From: Liolophura sinensis
Taxonomy: Eukaryota > Mollusca > Polyplacophora > Chitonida > Chitonidae
Reading direction: 5' to 3'
Length of the DNA stretch: 64,000 bases
NCBI RefSeq assembly: GCF_032854445.1
Contig: NC_088301.1
Coordinates: forward strand, 15,994,281-16,058,280
The translations under genes and the position numbers were made by a program. The first letter of the stretch is position 1. Every line of letters begins with the position of its first letter. Below, piece by piece: positions 46,263 through 58,065 of the stretch. The notes under the pieces were generated by a model that ran no database searches, was not told the origin of the DNA, and was given only the letters and a program-made list of their open reading frames with translations.

Positions 46263-46915
46263 ATGAACAACCACAGCAACCTTGCGCATATAAGCACATA
46301 AAGTGATTAGTGTCAGCAGGATGAAGGATTAAGGGATTATAGAGAAACAGAACAATGGTAGATGTGAGCTGAAGATCAATGGTAGAAGTGAGCTGAAGAT
46401 CAGAGTTGTGGCTCGATCTGTCACTTGTGGGATCAGTTCACAATAGGCGGTGGGGCTTAGCAGACCACGGTCTTGGTTGATCTGTGGATTTAGTCTTTGA
46501 ATGTGAATAGCTTCCATTAGCTTTCTTGTTGTGGTATTGGTGATATTCATCTCCAGTGTCCTGACGTTAAACCGATCAGTTTTGTTTTGGAGATTAGATT
46601 TGATGTGCTCGGAGATGGCGAATTTGGAATCAAGAAATCTTACTGAGTTCTGATGTTCTTTGGTTTTATGCGGTAATGACCGTGAGGTCTGCCCAATATA
46701 GCATTGGTTGCAGGAGCCATGAATTTGGCAAAAACAGGCTTTAAGTGGGAGGGGGGTAGAGAGAGGGCGTTTTCCCGAAGCTGATAGGAAATCCTTGATG
46801 ATCCGGTTGCTGGCGAGGACTGTGTCAATGTTAAACATTTCTAAAAGGCGTTCGACTTGGTAGCTGGTTTTGCCAGTACAGGGAATAGTAATTCTGATCG
46901 GTGCCGGGTCTCTGA
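46263..46915 (-). pseudogene. Penelope-like element, GIY-YIG endonuclease end
   Basis: The minus-strand frame at 46838-46329 reads FNIDTVLASNRIIKDFLSAS, then CNQCYIGQTSRSLPHKTKEH (the YIG half of GIY-YIG with the following Arg/Lys and Glu-His) and LMEAIHIQRLNPQINQDRG with the catalytic Glu. PYTGK-type RT-end sequence lies just upstream (to about 46915). The GIY half reads CFCQIHG and is altered. The RT itself is missing, so this is a 5'-truncated copy. The enzyme would nick target DNA for reverse transcription. Confidence 0.8.
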
Positions 46916-48059
46916 TTTTATAACAGCATAAACAGGTCCCTCAGGAAGACACCCTTCTAATCAGGCGGAATGGCTCATAGTACCATATGACCTGTATAGG
47001 AATTCTGTAGACCGAAATATGCGCTGGCGTATGGCAGCGTTACACGAGCACATTACAGCGTATGGAAGTTAGTAAGATGGTAGCTACAACCTGAATTTGA
47101 AAATCTTGATTTTCAAGAACATGCTAGTACAAAGTGGATTACACACAATATTGCACTAACCAGTGACGTACATGTTTCAGATACTGATGATTTCCGTCTT
47201 TCAATATTTTGTTTTTCCTCCATCCATGTTGTGAAAATATTCTTGATGACGGTCAATGGATTTATCCACTTAATAAACTGATTATCAGTGTAGACTCTTT
47301 TTTGGTGTTTTTCACTTCCGATATTGTTTAATCCAACTGGTAATATAAATGAGTAGAAAAATAAAAAGTTGATTTAATTACAATTCATGATAGGACATTT
47401 GCCTAGAGTTTCTCAGAATGCTGTGTTGTCATCACATCTAACAAACATTAACATCAAATCAACGCTAAAGGACAAAAAACCTGGGAGATTCCAAACCACC
47501 AGCAGACCGTTTTAATTCTGACGGTACAAAACTTTCTACGCTTCGTATTACATTTAACGATGAGTATACCACTACGGGCAAACATTTATCAATTACACTG
47601 ATTTATGGCACCCTCTTTCATAGCTATATCTCATCTAGCTTATCCAGGAAGTAAAGAGTCACAAGTCTCTGTTTTCATGCATCGACTATAACACCATCGC
47701 CAAGGTAACCATAATGAAAATTAAATTGCGACTCAGATGCATACCCGGCTTATATTACCAATGGAATCACACGCTTTTCGACCCGGAAAATGAGCGGATA
47801 TTGCACACCTAAGAAATCGATACTGTCTCGCCGACATCGAAAACTGTTTTTCAGTGACGTCGTCGTTACGAAGTTTCTTCCTTATTTAAAATCTCTATCC
47901 CAGAAATGCTCGTGATGATCGCTATTGTAGACGTTGAGTGTGCCCATGTTATGTGTATCGTCTTTGCGTTGTTTAATGAGGTAAAAATGTACAAAGTGAT
48001 GATTCCATGCTGTGGCAAGGGGTTACACGGGCATTGTACAGATTGAAGCCTTACAGAAT
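46916..48059. other. intergenic inside the 442-bp inverted repeat
   Basis: No RT-like sequence upstream of the Penelope fragment and no other feature recognised. Confidence 0.3.
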
Positions 48060-48501
48060 GTTCGACCTCAAATCTCTTTTGTTCAATCATTGTCCAATTT
48101 TGGATGATATATGTGATAAGGACTTAAACATAAATGTGTTGATTTTGATGTATTTTTTAAATTAAATAATTGTTAAATCCCATACTTCTTTTGATTTTGA
48201 TTGATAAAAATACATGTATCTGAACTGAGGGAATTGTTAGGAGAATCTTGTCAAATCCGACACAGTGCATGGATTGATGAACTTTGCTTACAGAGAAGGT
48301 CCATAGACTTGTCTAAAAATAAAGATGATTTGAATTATAACTTAATGCAGCTAGCTCAAATACTCCCTACATAAGTAAAGGTTTCCAGAGTCCGTCTCTA
48401 ACATCCTCGTCATTCTTTTAACTGTTTAATATACATGAGTAGCAATGAACGTCGTCTCAAGTGTTTACATAGTATCCAAAACATTTATTGTTCATGGACT
48501 T
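48060..48501 (-). repeat. 442-bp inverted repeat, right arm
   Basis: Reverse complement of 42273-42714, from GTTCGACCTCAAATCTC to TTCATGGACTT. The 5.3 kb between the arms holds the SGNH LINE copy and the Penelope fragment. Confidence 0.9.
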
Positions 48502-48547
48502 GAATCCTCGTCGTCACATGCGTGAAAAAATAACGTAAAACCCCAGG

Positions 48548-48669
48548 CATACATACATACATACATACATACATACATACATACATACATACATACATAC
48601 ATACATACATACATACATACATACATACATACATACATACATACATACATACATACATACATACATACA
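48548..48669. repeat. (CATA)n tetranucleotide microsatellite
   Basis: About 30 perfect CATA units. It lies about 45 bp beyond the right inverted-repeat arm. Confidence 0.95.
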
Positions 48670-48980
48670 TTAATTCATTCCTGTTGAACTCCGGAAGGGA
48701 AGGTCAGGTTTATGGATAAAAGAAACTAATGTGCCTGCAGTTAACAACAACACTTTGCAAGGTGCCAGATAAATGTCCTGGTTTAACATACAATGAATTT
48801 ATTTAATGCATGTTATATTATTTCAAGATATACCGTTGCTTGCCGTTTTTGTTAAAATAAATCGTATTTCACACAAAGCTTTATATAAAATAATGTTTTT
48901 CATGTCTGTAAATGCACTGTAACATTATGTAAACTAGTTTAGTTTTTAATCGTCACCATGACCGACTGCGTACGTGTAAG

Positions 48981-49090
48981 TTTATTTATTTATTTATTTA
49001 TTTATTTGATAGGTGTTTTACGCCTTACTCACGAATATATCACTTATGCGGCGGGGGCCAGCATTATGATTGGAGGGAACTGGACAGCCC
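48981..49090 (-). mobile_element. SINE 3' fragment
   Basis: Minus orientation: (AAATA)n tail (48981-49008 on plus as TTTATTT repeats), then GATAGGTGTTTTACGCC, TACTCACGAATATATCACTT and GGCCAGCATTATGATTGG. This is the core of the SINE family at 4269-4530. The head is missing. Confidence 0.75.
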
Positions 49091-49149
49091 AAATGAAATC
49101 CACTCTAATTTTCATAAAATCCATCGTTATTGTCAACAGTGGATAGATA

Positions 49150-50061
49150 ATATAAAATAATACGTGTCAGGCGTACGAGCAACGATATCTTTATGTGTCC
49201 TCAGTACTCATTAATATTATTTTTCTAATCAGATTAATGTAAAAAGCCAGAATATATAGCGTTATCACATTCAGAGAAAATTCTAGCTTTCTGATTGGTC
49301 CATCAGCCTTGGATAATTCATTATTCGCTCAACAATCGCGGAATACAGCCTCAAAAGTTCGGATATTTTCTCTGTATACATACGCAGTCACAGATACACG
49401 TGCCGTTCGATAACAACGCTTGCATGTGGACAATAAAATCAAGTGTCTTGGTCAATAATTTTTTCACCTTCACTTTCCAAAGAATTCCAATGATTCAGCA
49501 GCTAACAACAGCATTTTTGTCACCATGTAATTCGTATCATCGATTTCGGTCCCACAGCGGCAGAGCGTCTCTGAAAAGATTGTGCGCGTTTGCTGGAGCA
49601 CCGGTGTTAATTCGAGAAAACTTGTCACTAATGCTCTTCACTGTGATAAATTCGCTACATGAGCGACATGAAGATGGATATTTCCGCTTGCCTTTCAGAC
49701 TTTGTTGATCCCTGACATTAAGAAACATCTACGTCCTAAAAATATTTATCGTGTATAAAAGGAGATGTGAATGCATGTACATGTAGTTACATAACTAATC
49801 ACCGGATCCTAATCTAATCGATAAGATGAGTGATTATCGATGTGTAACTCCCTTAAGGTTCTACACCGCCTATGCTCTGTTCAGAGAAAAAGTGTAATAT
49901 GACAAACGAAGCACTCACGGGTAACAATAGCACCAGAATGTAATATCGGTTTTTACACCAGTTTGCGTTCAGCATATATCAGGAATCGACCAACCCAGTC
50001 CAACAAACACACAGAACAAAGGGGGCCTCTAGATAAAATTCTTTCTTTCCTTGGATGCGTT
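49150..50061. other. intergenic, no gene recognised
   Basis: A 137-codon plus-strand frame (49295-49708) has no recognisable domain, signal peptide or paralogue in the window, and I do not call it a gene. Confidence 0.3.
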
Positions 50062-50223
50062 CGAAACTACCATGATGAAGCTATGCCTCGAAACTACCAT
50101 GATGAAGCTATGCCTCGAAACTACCATGATGAAGCTATGCCTCAAAACTACCATGATGAAGCTATGCCTCGAAACTACCATGATGAAGTTATGCCTCGAA
50201 ACTACCATGACGAAGCTATGCCT
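50062..50223. repeat. 27-bp minisatellite, six units
   Basis: Unit CGAAACTACCATGATG + AAGCTATGCCT, six copies with a few single changes. Since 27 is divisible by three, several frames on both strands stay open across it (for example NYHDEAMPR repeated on plus). No signal peptide or cleavage sites are seen, so I treat it as noncoding. Confidence 0.9.
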
Positions 50224-50344
50224 CTTATGGCAGCAGAATTTTGGACGTATTTCGTGAAGCCCATGATAATAACAATTATAACTAGAATGGGTCTGCGAAC
50301 AGATCGGATCGGATGACCGGTTCCCCTGCATGTCCTGTGGTTGT

Positions 50345-50990
50345 TAACACAGATCAAAGATTTTCAGCACACTAGAATACATGTGTAGCCCTTTGCACTC
50401 AGTGATGTTCAGCTTTCCAGCGGTAACGGTTTTCTCGCAACAGACCGTCAAATATGGTGAAAAATTGCGCTTTTTCGCGCTTCGATCGCAATTTGCGGCA
50501 AAACTGTACGTCGCCAGTCCAGACTAATGATCAGGACGTCAAACTACGTCGGGTAGCATGCTTACAATGTTCGTGTGTTCATCCTAGTCGCAAATGCATT
50601 TAAATTGCATCATATAACATGGGGATGTCAAAGTGCCGAATATAGCAAATCGGCCTTTGAACAATTTTTAAAGTCCCGCAACTCCCACATTTGTTATGAC
50701 AAGTCAACGATTTTCCGCACGCCTACAGTACCCATATAGCCCTTTGCACTCAGTCATTTTCAGCTCCACAGCTGCAACGGTTTTATGTCACGTGGCCTCC
50801 AAACATGCACATTTTCGCATTTTCATGGCAATTGGCGACAAAACCGTGCGTCGGATAAAGGAAAAACCACCAGATTCGTCATCAGAACATCCAACTATGC
50901 CTAGCAGCCTATGTAAAATATTGAAATTCACAACATTTTCATCGCCTGACAAATTGGCTAAGCTGGGATCGAACTCGGACATGACCCACA
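50345..50990 (+). repeat. two diverged tandem copies of a ~350-bp sequence
   Basis: The first copy (from about 50350) and the second (from about 50702) share 'tagccctttgcactcagt', then 'ttcagct', 'acggtttt', 'cgcatttt/gcgctttt', 'ggca(a)aac(c/t)gt(g/a)cgtcg' and 'catca(g/gg)a'. They are strongly diverged. No coding function is evident. Confidence 0.55.
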
Positions 50991-51419
50991 GGCGTCAGCG
51001 GTAAGAGAAAAGAAAGAGAAGAAAAAACAAAATTTGTACTTTCATGTCTCAATCCACGACCTGCCATGAACAGACTCACTGCTCTACTGATATCTAGACC
51101 GTTGTTAGAAAGTCAACACGTGGACCACGGCACAAGTCGATATCTGTCAATCACCCTGGCCTGGTTAGCGTATAGTAAAGAAGACAAGGCCTGCGCAAAA
51201 CAAAGCTAACTTTTACAGGTCCACGTCGTTTGCTGTTGTAGTTAGAATTCTACGCCATCTAATAGAGTACTGTATAACTGAATGTCATCCTACAACCGTT
51301 TAGGGAGATCACGGACAGTGTAGCCGAAAGCATCAGTTCAAATACTATAAACCCAGTCCAGTCCCCATCTAACTCCATGTTAAAGCAATAGGATTCCCAT
51401 CTTTTTCTAAACAAAAAAC

Positions 51420-51900
51420 GGTGTTGTCATTTAAACGCTTCTAGCGAGAAAACTATTAATCGGACCTCAAATCCGTTGGCAAGTGTTCGAAAGACCATGT
51501 CTTGGGCTACAATTTGGTGCACGTTGCACATTTCTAGCTCCCATAGTTCTCGAGTTATAGGTCATTGAAATTACGTAACTTTTTAAATTTTTTTCCTTAT
51601 ATCTCAAAAAGTTACACAGATATGCAAAAAATAAAAGCAGATTCGGAATCAGTAGCTCAAGATACATCAGAATACGTTGAGAACAATTGACATTTCATAA
51701 CTTTTTGTGACATCACAACTTCGACCAATAGTGAGGTTCCAGAGTTTTGGCCTGAAGTCAACCATTTTTGCAAACTTTTTGTAAATCGTAACGTTCTAGC
51801 TGCATACCAAATTTGAAAAGAATCGGTTCAGTGGTTCTTGAGAAGAAGATTTTTAAAGGTTTTACACAAAATTCAATATGAACCACGTGACATAGAAAAA
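51420..51900 (+). repeat. ~480-bp interspersed repeat, copy 1
   Basis: Direct diverged copy of 53048-53520. Shared pieces are 'cttctagcgagaa', 'cctcaaatccgttgg', 'ttgggctacaatttggtgca', 'agttctcgagtt', 'cgaccaat', 'ttcttgagaagaag' and 'tttaaaggttt'. Stops occur in all frames. A terminal hairpin (52047-52079) follows this copy after an A/GAA-rich stretch. Confidence 0.7.
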
Positions 51901-52046
51901 AAATGGAGAATTTGTCCCGAGATATTCACCGCCAGAATATATGAGCAAAATTTAGGACTTCTATGTTGAACGGTGTAGAAGTTTCCCTGCTAACAAAGTC
52001 GGTGAAAAAAAAATAATAAGAAGAAGAAAAAACAGAACGAATACAA

Positions 52047-52079
52047 TAGGGATCCCGTTCGGGAAGAACGGGATCCCTA
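52047..52079. promoter_or_regulatory. perfect 14-bp hairpin with 5-nt loop
   Basis: TAGGGATCCCGTTC, loop GGGAA, then GAACGGGATCCCTA. It follows an A-rich, GAA-repeat stretch at 52004-52044 that itself follows the ~480-bp repeat. It could be a 3'-end hairpin of that repeat. It is not a bacterial terminator in this context. Confidence 0.7.
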
Positions 52080-53047
52080 ATAAAAGCTGTTACGTTCCTT
52101 ACAGCGATACCAGTGGCCAAGCATCAAAGCACAACTGAATGTCAAATTAGAAAACACTATGAAAGTAATGCACTGAACTAATTTGCCATGATCGGAAAAA
52201 TTAAACTTTGGAGACTTCTGTTTACCACCAGATGCTAACACACTTAACGACGAACAGCTTTATTTAACTGCCGAAATACACAGATATTGGAAAATTCAAC
52301 ACATTCAAGTACAAAGTACAAATTGTGACAGTATTTGTAAACACAGGCAACGTAGAGAAAAAGCATGATAAAAATGAAAACTAATCAACTGGGTTTTAAC
52401 CCCACACTTCCAGATATCATATACAATTCATCTAGTGCTGAAATCCACCGCAGCATATTGATCGAGTTAGGCCTTGGCGATAAGTATGTACTATTCAGGT
52501 TGCTTGAAACTTGGCGTGCAATCACCCCACTGTAGTGGCCCATCTTGTTTGCCTACGATCAGTTCGGTATTGAGAGCGGGAGAGGAAAGAGTGCATGTAG
52601 GTGACAGGAAACGTCACCGTTCTTTAACGGTTGAACTTGGCCTAATAAGAATGAATGAATGAATGATTATGGCTTAACGCCACATCGGCCTAATAAGAGA
52701 AACACGTTTTGGGCTCGTCAGGACTCCAGGTACGTGTGCGGATACACAATTTTGTATATTTCGCCATGTCTTTGGACTTACATTCCTGATATCATAGCTG
52801 TACGATGGAATGCCGCTGGGTTTGTTGAGAATTATACATGATGCAATGCGAGCAGGGCTAGCTTTAAGTGCGAACATTGAAAATTGTCTGTTGATAGCTG
52901 TGGACAGGAGGGAGAGTTGTTCATTTCTCGGTTTGAGTGACAGGCGACCAACCTATGGGTTAGGTTATCTGCAGCACATGTATAGTTATACACAGTTACC
53001 TCAAAGTCTGTGTTAAATGCACAGACTTACATTTGTTTTTCTCAAGT
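52080..53047. other. intergenic, no gene recognised
   Basis: A (GAAT)n-like run at 52650-52668 and short frames only. Confidence 0.3.
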
Positions 53048-53520
53048 AGGGTGATTTCATTTAAATATTTCTAGCGAGAATACTATAGGCCATACCTCAA
53101 ATCCGTTGGTATGCTTCGGAAACTACATGTTTTGGGCTACAATTTGGTGCAAGTCTCAGATTTGTAGCTTTCGTAGTTCTCGAGTTGCATGCTATTGAAA
53201 TTAGGTGACTGAATAATGTTTTGACCATATCTTAAAAAGTTACAAAGACAGCCAAATCCGATGTAACTCAAATACACCAGAATAGAAGAAAACATTATCA
53301 AACTTAGGCACTTTTTATGACGTCATAGGTTCGACCAATGGTGAGCTTCCAAAGTTTTCAATGCACGGCCAAGATTTTCTTAAAATTGTTCTAACTGAGA
53401 TCACTCTACAAGTGTATCAAATTTTAAAAGAATCCGTTCGTGGGTTCTTGAGAAGAAGCTTTTAAAGGTTTTGATCAAAATCCAAGATTGCCGCCATGTC
53501 ACGTGACCAAAGTTAACCAA
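53048..53520 (+). repeat. ~480-bp interspersed repeat, copy 2
   Basis: Diverged copy of 51420-51900. It ends before 'gccgccatgtcacgtgacc'. No terminal hairpin is found after it; a Tc1 element begins about 90 bp downstream. Confidence 0.7.
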
Positions 53521-53610
53521 AAGCCACTATTTGCCTCTTAATTTTGGTTCCTAAATATATTTTATTCCAGGCAGTGATGTCCCTGTACATAGAATGTTGT
53601 CATATATAAA

Positions 53611-54695
53611 TATAAACTACCAGGCAAAAGAAAGGTTTCACCCACTTCTTGAGCCCATAAAACAAAAACAAAGGCAGATATAAGAATTAAGAAGATTGTG
53701 TCATTGTGAAATATTCTCTCAAAAAGGCTTTAAAATATTGGCATTCAGTTGGCCACAAAACACAATGAAAGAGACAAGGGGTCAGAAGAAAAAATTACGC
53801 AAATGTAAAGTTAACTGGCAAGTGCATGTAAAGTCACAGTATCCACAGAAATGAAGGACTACAGTCATCAGTAGCGAGTGTGGCCACCCTGGGCTTCAAT
53901 GCAAGCAAGCACACGCCTCCGCATTGACGTCGTCAGTCGCCGGATGACTGGAATAGACAGAACCTGCTGTCCTCTGTAAACAGCACTCTCGCCCAGTCAC
54001 GTCGCTGCCACCGACGTACAATACGTGCCCATCGCAATCTGCGTTAACGGTGTAAAAGGGTCAAGGCCATTCCACGGAAGGGGCGGTAAGGTCATAAACC
54101 AGCTGAACGAAGACGACGCAGTGTTGTTCTGGGGCTGATGACATGCCCTAATGCCGTCGCCCCTGTTGACGTCGTCGTGACGAATCAGTTTCGGAGGTGG
54201 ATCTGCCGGATGAAGCGATCTTCAGCCGCAGTTGTTACCCTCGGTCTTCCCGATCTTGGTCTGTCTTGGGTCTGGCCTGTCTGCTGATAGCGTATCAACA
54301 ACCTCCTGATGGTGGTTTGGCTGCAGTTGAACGTTCTTGCAATGTGACGTTGCGAGACTGCCATGGTGGACATACCGATGGCCTGGTCTCGTTGCGCTTG
54401 TGTAAGTCTTGGTATACTGTTGGTGTTTTTTCGGTCACTGAATATCTGCTCTTTCGAGCAAGAGTATTTATGCAACATTACCGCACGTGCATCACGAGCC
54501 ATGCCTCAAAAGGACGTTTTGCATGTGGTCGCAATTTCACAATTCCAATTGCTGCGTTTGTGACGATGCGTTCTGGTAGAGGAAACGATGCAGTCATACA
54601 TTAAGTCCTGCTTAGAATCAAACCCGGAACCGCGCTTTTACTTTTTTTTATGACAAAAAATACGGTGAAACCTTTCTTTTGCCTGGTAGTTTATA
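53611..54695 (-). mobile_element. internally deleted Tc1-like transposon with intact TIRs
   Basis: Terminal inverted repeats at 53611-53642 and 54664-54695 match perfectly over 32 bp (ends TATAAACTACCAGGCAAAAG, then AAAGGTTTCACC). A TA target duplication is compatible with both ends. The ~1.08-kb element encodes a transposase that lacks its middle (see next entry). It is shorter than a full Tc1 element by several hundred bases. Confidence 0.9.
53870..54502 (-). pseudogene. Tc1 transposase, internal deletion
   Basis: The first part (54502-54185) is the N-terminal DNA-binding region with helix-turn-helix: IPRLTQAQRDQAIGMST, then HIARTFNCSQTTIRRLL and the GRPR linker TQDRPRSGRPRVTT. It then changes frame and reads LRWARIVRRWQRRDWARVLF and TEDSRFCLF, the region around the first catalytic Asp, with the usual TDES changed to TEDS. 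It jumps directly to SMRRRVLACIEAQGGHTRY, which resembles the C terminus of Tc1 transposases. The second Asp and the Glu of DD34E are missing. The copy could only move with another element's transposase. Confidence 0.85.
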
Positions 54696-54699
54696 TGAA

Positions 54700-55330
54700 T
54701 ATGCTAGCTAGTGTTATAGGAAAGAGAAGAATTACTAAATTCCCTGTAGGTTACGCATTCACTCTGCTTTGAGAAGGTAGCAAATTTCAATAGCAAAAGG
54801 TTAGAATTTCTGAGAACACCCAATAGCATATTGATCGATTGGCCTAGACGGCACTGAAAACTGAACATAGATCTTCGAATCAGCCCTCCAAACGACATAC
54901 ATGTAAAATGATTGATAACAAATATTTGGCTTGCGCTACATTTATAGTACATCAACCACCTAAAAGAGTTACATGACCCGCATGCCACTATACACACGTT
55001 TGGTAAATTTACACCACAAATGAGAAAATTAAAGATTTCAGCAAAAACTGCGAAATAGTGTTTTTTTTTTAAACTAAGGTTGTACTATGACAAAAGTTTC
55101 TCTGCAGCAAATTAGCTCTAACATATAATCTCCTTTCTTCAATATCACAATTATCACAACGCTCAGAAGTACAAATGTGACCCAAGATACGAGTACGACT
55201 CTACAAAGGAAAGTTTTGAATAGTTAAGTAACAAATTAGGTATTTTGTGTACGGTATAATTACAAGGTTTGAACACCATACATAATGTATTCGTATTTTA
55301 CAGAATATCATGCGAAGCGGTATAAGGCTC
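54700..55330. other. intergenic, no feature recognised
   Basis: AT-rich; only short open frames without domains. It lies between the Tc1 element and a LINE remnant. Confidence 0.3.
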
Positions 55331-56700
55331 TCATTTATTTAAAAGCAGTTGTAGAGACTTAAAGGATGGATAAGCTAAACACATATCATCAGCGCATATT
55401 AAGTGGTTCGTGAAGGTGCCTGCAATATTACAGCCGACATTAGCACTGGTTAGCCGAGTATTTAACCCGTGAAGGCAGATAGACAACATACGGGAAGAGA
55501 ACTGCACCATGACGGAGGCGATTAGATACACTGAAAAAGGTGAAAACACAAACCACCATTTCACTGTAAACTGCCGAGTAACACACTAACAATGTTTGAC
55601 AATATAGGCAGGTAAAATCTCTATCTATGAGTTTTTGTAACGATGCCCTGGGGTTCACTCGGTCGAAAGCTTTTGACGTGTCCATAGATCACACATAGAC
55701 TCGAGAAATTACAAATCAGATGTGTACAAGAGGAGTTCACAAATACTAAAAATAACCCGTTTTAAAATCTTCGATATAACAGTTGTAATGGCCATAGGCC
55801 TATAGTTACCAGAGTGGGTAACATCGCTGTGGCCATAGGCCTATAATTATCAAATTGGGTGATACCGCCAGATTTATTCTTAACAAGTCACATTGGTTAA
55901 CTCAGGTAAATAGCCATGACTTAACATCAGATTGATACAGAGACATAATTGCACATATATTTTGTCACACGCGTGCTTTATGTGTTCCGCAGTAAGGCCA
56001 TCTATGCCAGAATATTTCCCGGGCTTTAGATCGCTGATGATATCCCGAATGGGAGCAGGCGATACTACTGGTGAAAAATGGCCATAGTTAGATATAGACG
56101 ACAAATAGTTTAGTCCTGTGCATTTGTGTCTATTGCTATTAGTTCCGCAGAGTTTCATATTAAGTTTTCCCAGATTTGCAATGTCTGGTTCGCCAACAGC
56201 AAGATCAATGTTGCCGGGTAACAGGGTAGCTTTACTGTTTGATCTACGAATCTTTTCCCAAAAATCATCATCACCATAATTAGAGAAGGCCTAGGCCATT
56301 TTGTCAGCAAGAATAGATTGCCCCGCTTCTTTACAGGCTCGGAGAGCATAGCTGAATTGACATCTGGTGCATTGCATATAGTCACTAAGGTGGTCTCTAC
56401 GAGGACTACCTCTTTCTCTCCAAACCAAAAATGCGGTACGTGCGTGCACATGTAAATCAGAAATACAATTGTTCCATTAAGGTACAACATATTTGGAAGA
56501 CAGTTTAGGTCTGGGTATAGAGCTGTTTTTGTAGGTGTCTTTACAAAAGCATTATATTGCACCGATATATGATTTAAGTCAGCATCCGGCTCCCTGGAAT
56601 TTTGTGGCACGTCCTGTGTTTTTGTTACTGGAGAATGGCCGCTTGTCGCCGTTATCAATAGATAAGACATCGTTCTTTGATGTAAAAGCGGCAGCATAGC
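55331..56700 (-). pseudogene. non-LTR retrotransposon (LINE) reverse transcriptase remnant
   Basis: In minus order: DFWEKIRRSN-type linker (about 56270), then IRDIISDLKPGKYSGIDGLT + AEHIKHACDK (RT entry), GNYRPMAITTV-type block (about 55800), MDTSKAFDRVN, NRLRHGAVLFPYV (from the (G)VRQG.LSP block) and NHLICADDMCLAYPS, where the catalytic YADD has become CADD. It is broken into at least four frames, and a ~50-bp segment near 55790-55850 is duplicated in tandem. The endonuclease end lies beyond 56700 and is not visible. It is unrelated in sequence to the SGNH-linked unit. Confidence 0.85.
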
Positions 56701-57944
56701 TGACTTACGCCTGCCAAGCGTTCAACGCGCCCACATGAGAGATCAGAGGGGGCTTTGATGCGCCAGGAAGTAATAGAGTATTCATCTAACAATGACTTCC
56801 ACGGTCCGTAATGCTCAGGTCTTCATAACCTCCAATAATGGCCAGGTCATCACACTGTCGTCGCTGCTCTGGTTTTACTCTCTATACTACCACGTCTTTA
56901 ATTATCCTCATAACTTCCAATATTGGCCAGGTCATCATTATAGGACTTACATGTACAGCCGCGGTGTACAGGTACTGTACGTATGGCCTTGATATTTTAT
57001 ACCTGGCAAAGTTTCATTGTTAATTACATGGGGCTCCTCGCCATTTGTACGTCAGACAGGGTTTCCTATTTGTTACAATGAGTATAATTAGTAGCACTGA
57101 CAAGCCTCAAAGTAGCGTGGCTCTGGCGATGTTAATGAATACCTAAAGCCTTGCAGAATGTTTAAAGATAGAACATTCGCATCTTTTTAGTGGATGTTGT
57201 TCCCATATGTGAAACATGTTAATCATGCTATCTTACTATTTTTTGCCGTTCTTTGCTTTCTGTTTTTTTGTTTTGTGTGTGTGTGTGTGTTTGTTTTTTT
57301 TCTTTTTGTTCTCATTCATTTTTCCCTTGACTTGGAGTTTAACGTTGCTTTCCAACCTTCTTTCAATGAGTTGATTGCGTACACTCGAAAAAATGAATGT
57401 GTTCATCATGTTAGTTTAATAAAACTTTTGCGTTGAGTTAATAGAATATATGTGTTATGTTTAATAGAATAATATGTTTACCACAGCAGAACACATTCTA
57501 GCATCACCCAGGAAACAGTCTTTCTGTTAAAATTAACATATTAATTTTTTGAGAGTAGCAGTCTTCTATCTGACGAGTTTCAGTAAATTTGCCCATTGCA
57601 TTGTCATGCCAAAGACATTAGACTAACCGCCCCTAGACTCTGAAGTATACTTAGGAAGTCTCAGAGTTGTGGATGTAAAAGCATTATATATGAGCTTAAG
57701 CTATGCGTAAATTTATCTATTTAGTATATTTTTCGCTAATGTCTACATGTATCCAGCAAAGTGCCCAGGAAAAGCCTCCGCATTTCGGCACGTACATGTA
57801 TGCTTGTACCTGGCATAAAGCCGCTGCTAAAGCAGTGGGACATGCATTCAGTTAGGATTCAAATGACAACAGAGGGTCATACTTCAAGTCTAAACACATC
57901 AGTCGATGCTAACGTTTGATATTGGCTTTCTCCTTTCCTTGTCC
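56701..57944. other. intergenic, no gene recognised
   Basis: A diverged ~100-bp tandem duplication at about 56825-56945 repeats 'tcataac(c/t)tccaata(a/t)tggccaggtcatca'. T- and GT-rich sequence lies at 57240-57310. Confidence 0.35.
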
Positions 57945-58065
57945 AAGTCCAGCTGATATTGTCTTCCCCTCCAGCCGTACGTTGGAAGGGCTGAGGGTCA
58001 TGGGGTTCCCCCAGGCTCTACCCGCTTTCCTCCCATCACTATATGCTGGCTGTCAAACAAATAAA
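57945..58065 (+). mobile_element. SINE fragment
   Basis: GTCCAGCTGATATTG, CCTCCAGCCGTACGTTGGAA, GGGTTCCCCCAGGCTCTACC and TATGCTGGC match the SINE core, ending in an AAATAAATTAAT tail. The tRNA-like head and the end of the core are missing. Confidence 0.7.

Noticed and set aside
49295-49708. 137-codon plus-strand frame
   Set aside because: No recognisable domain, signal peptide or paralogue; composition is like the flanking noncoding DNA.
52047-52079. Rho-independent terminator
   Set aside because: The window is animal nuclear DNA; the hairpin is better explained as part of a repeat.
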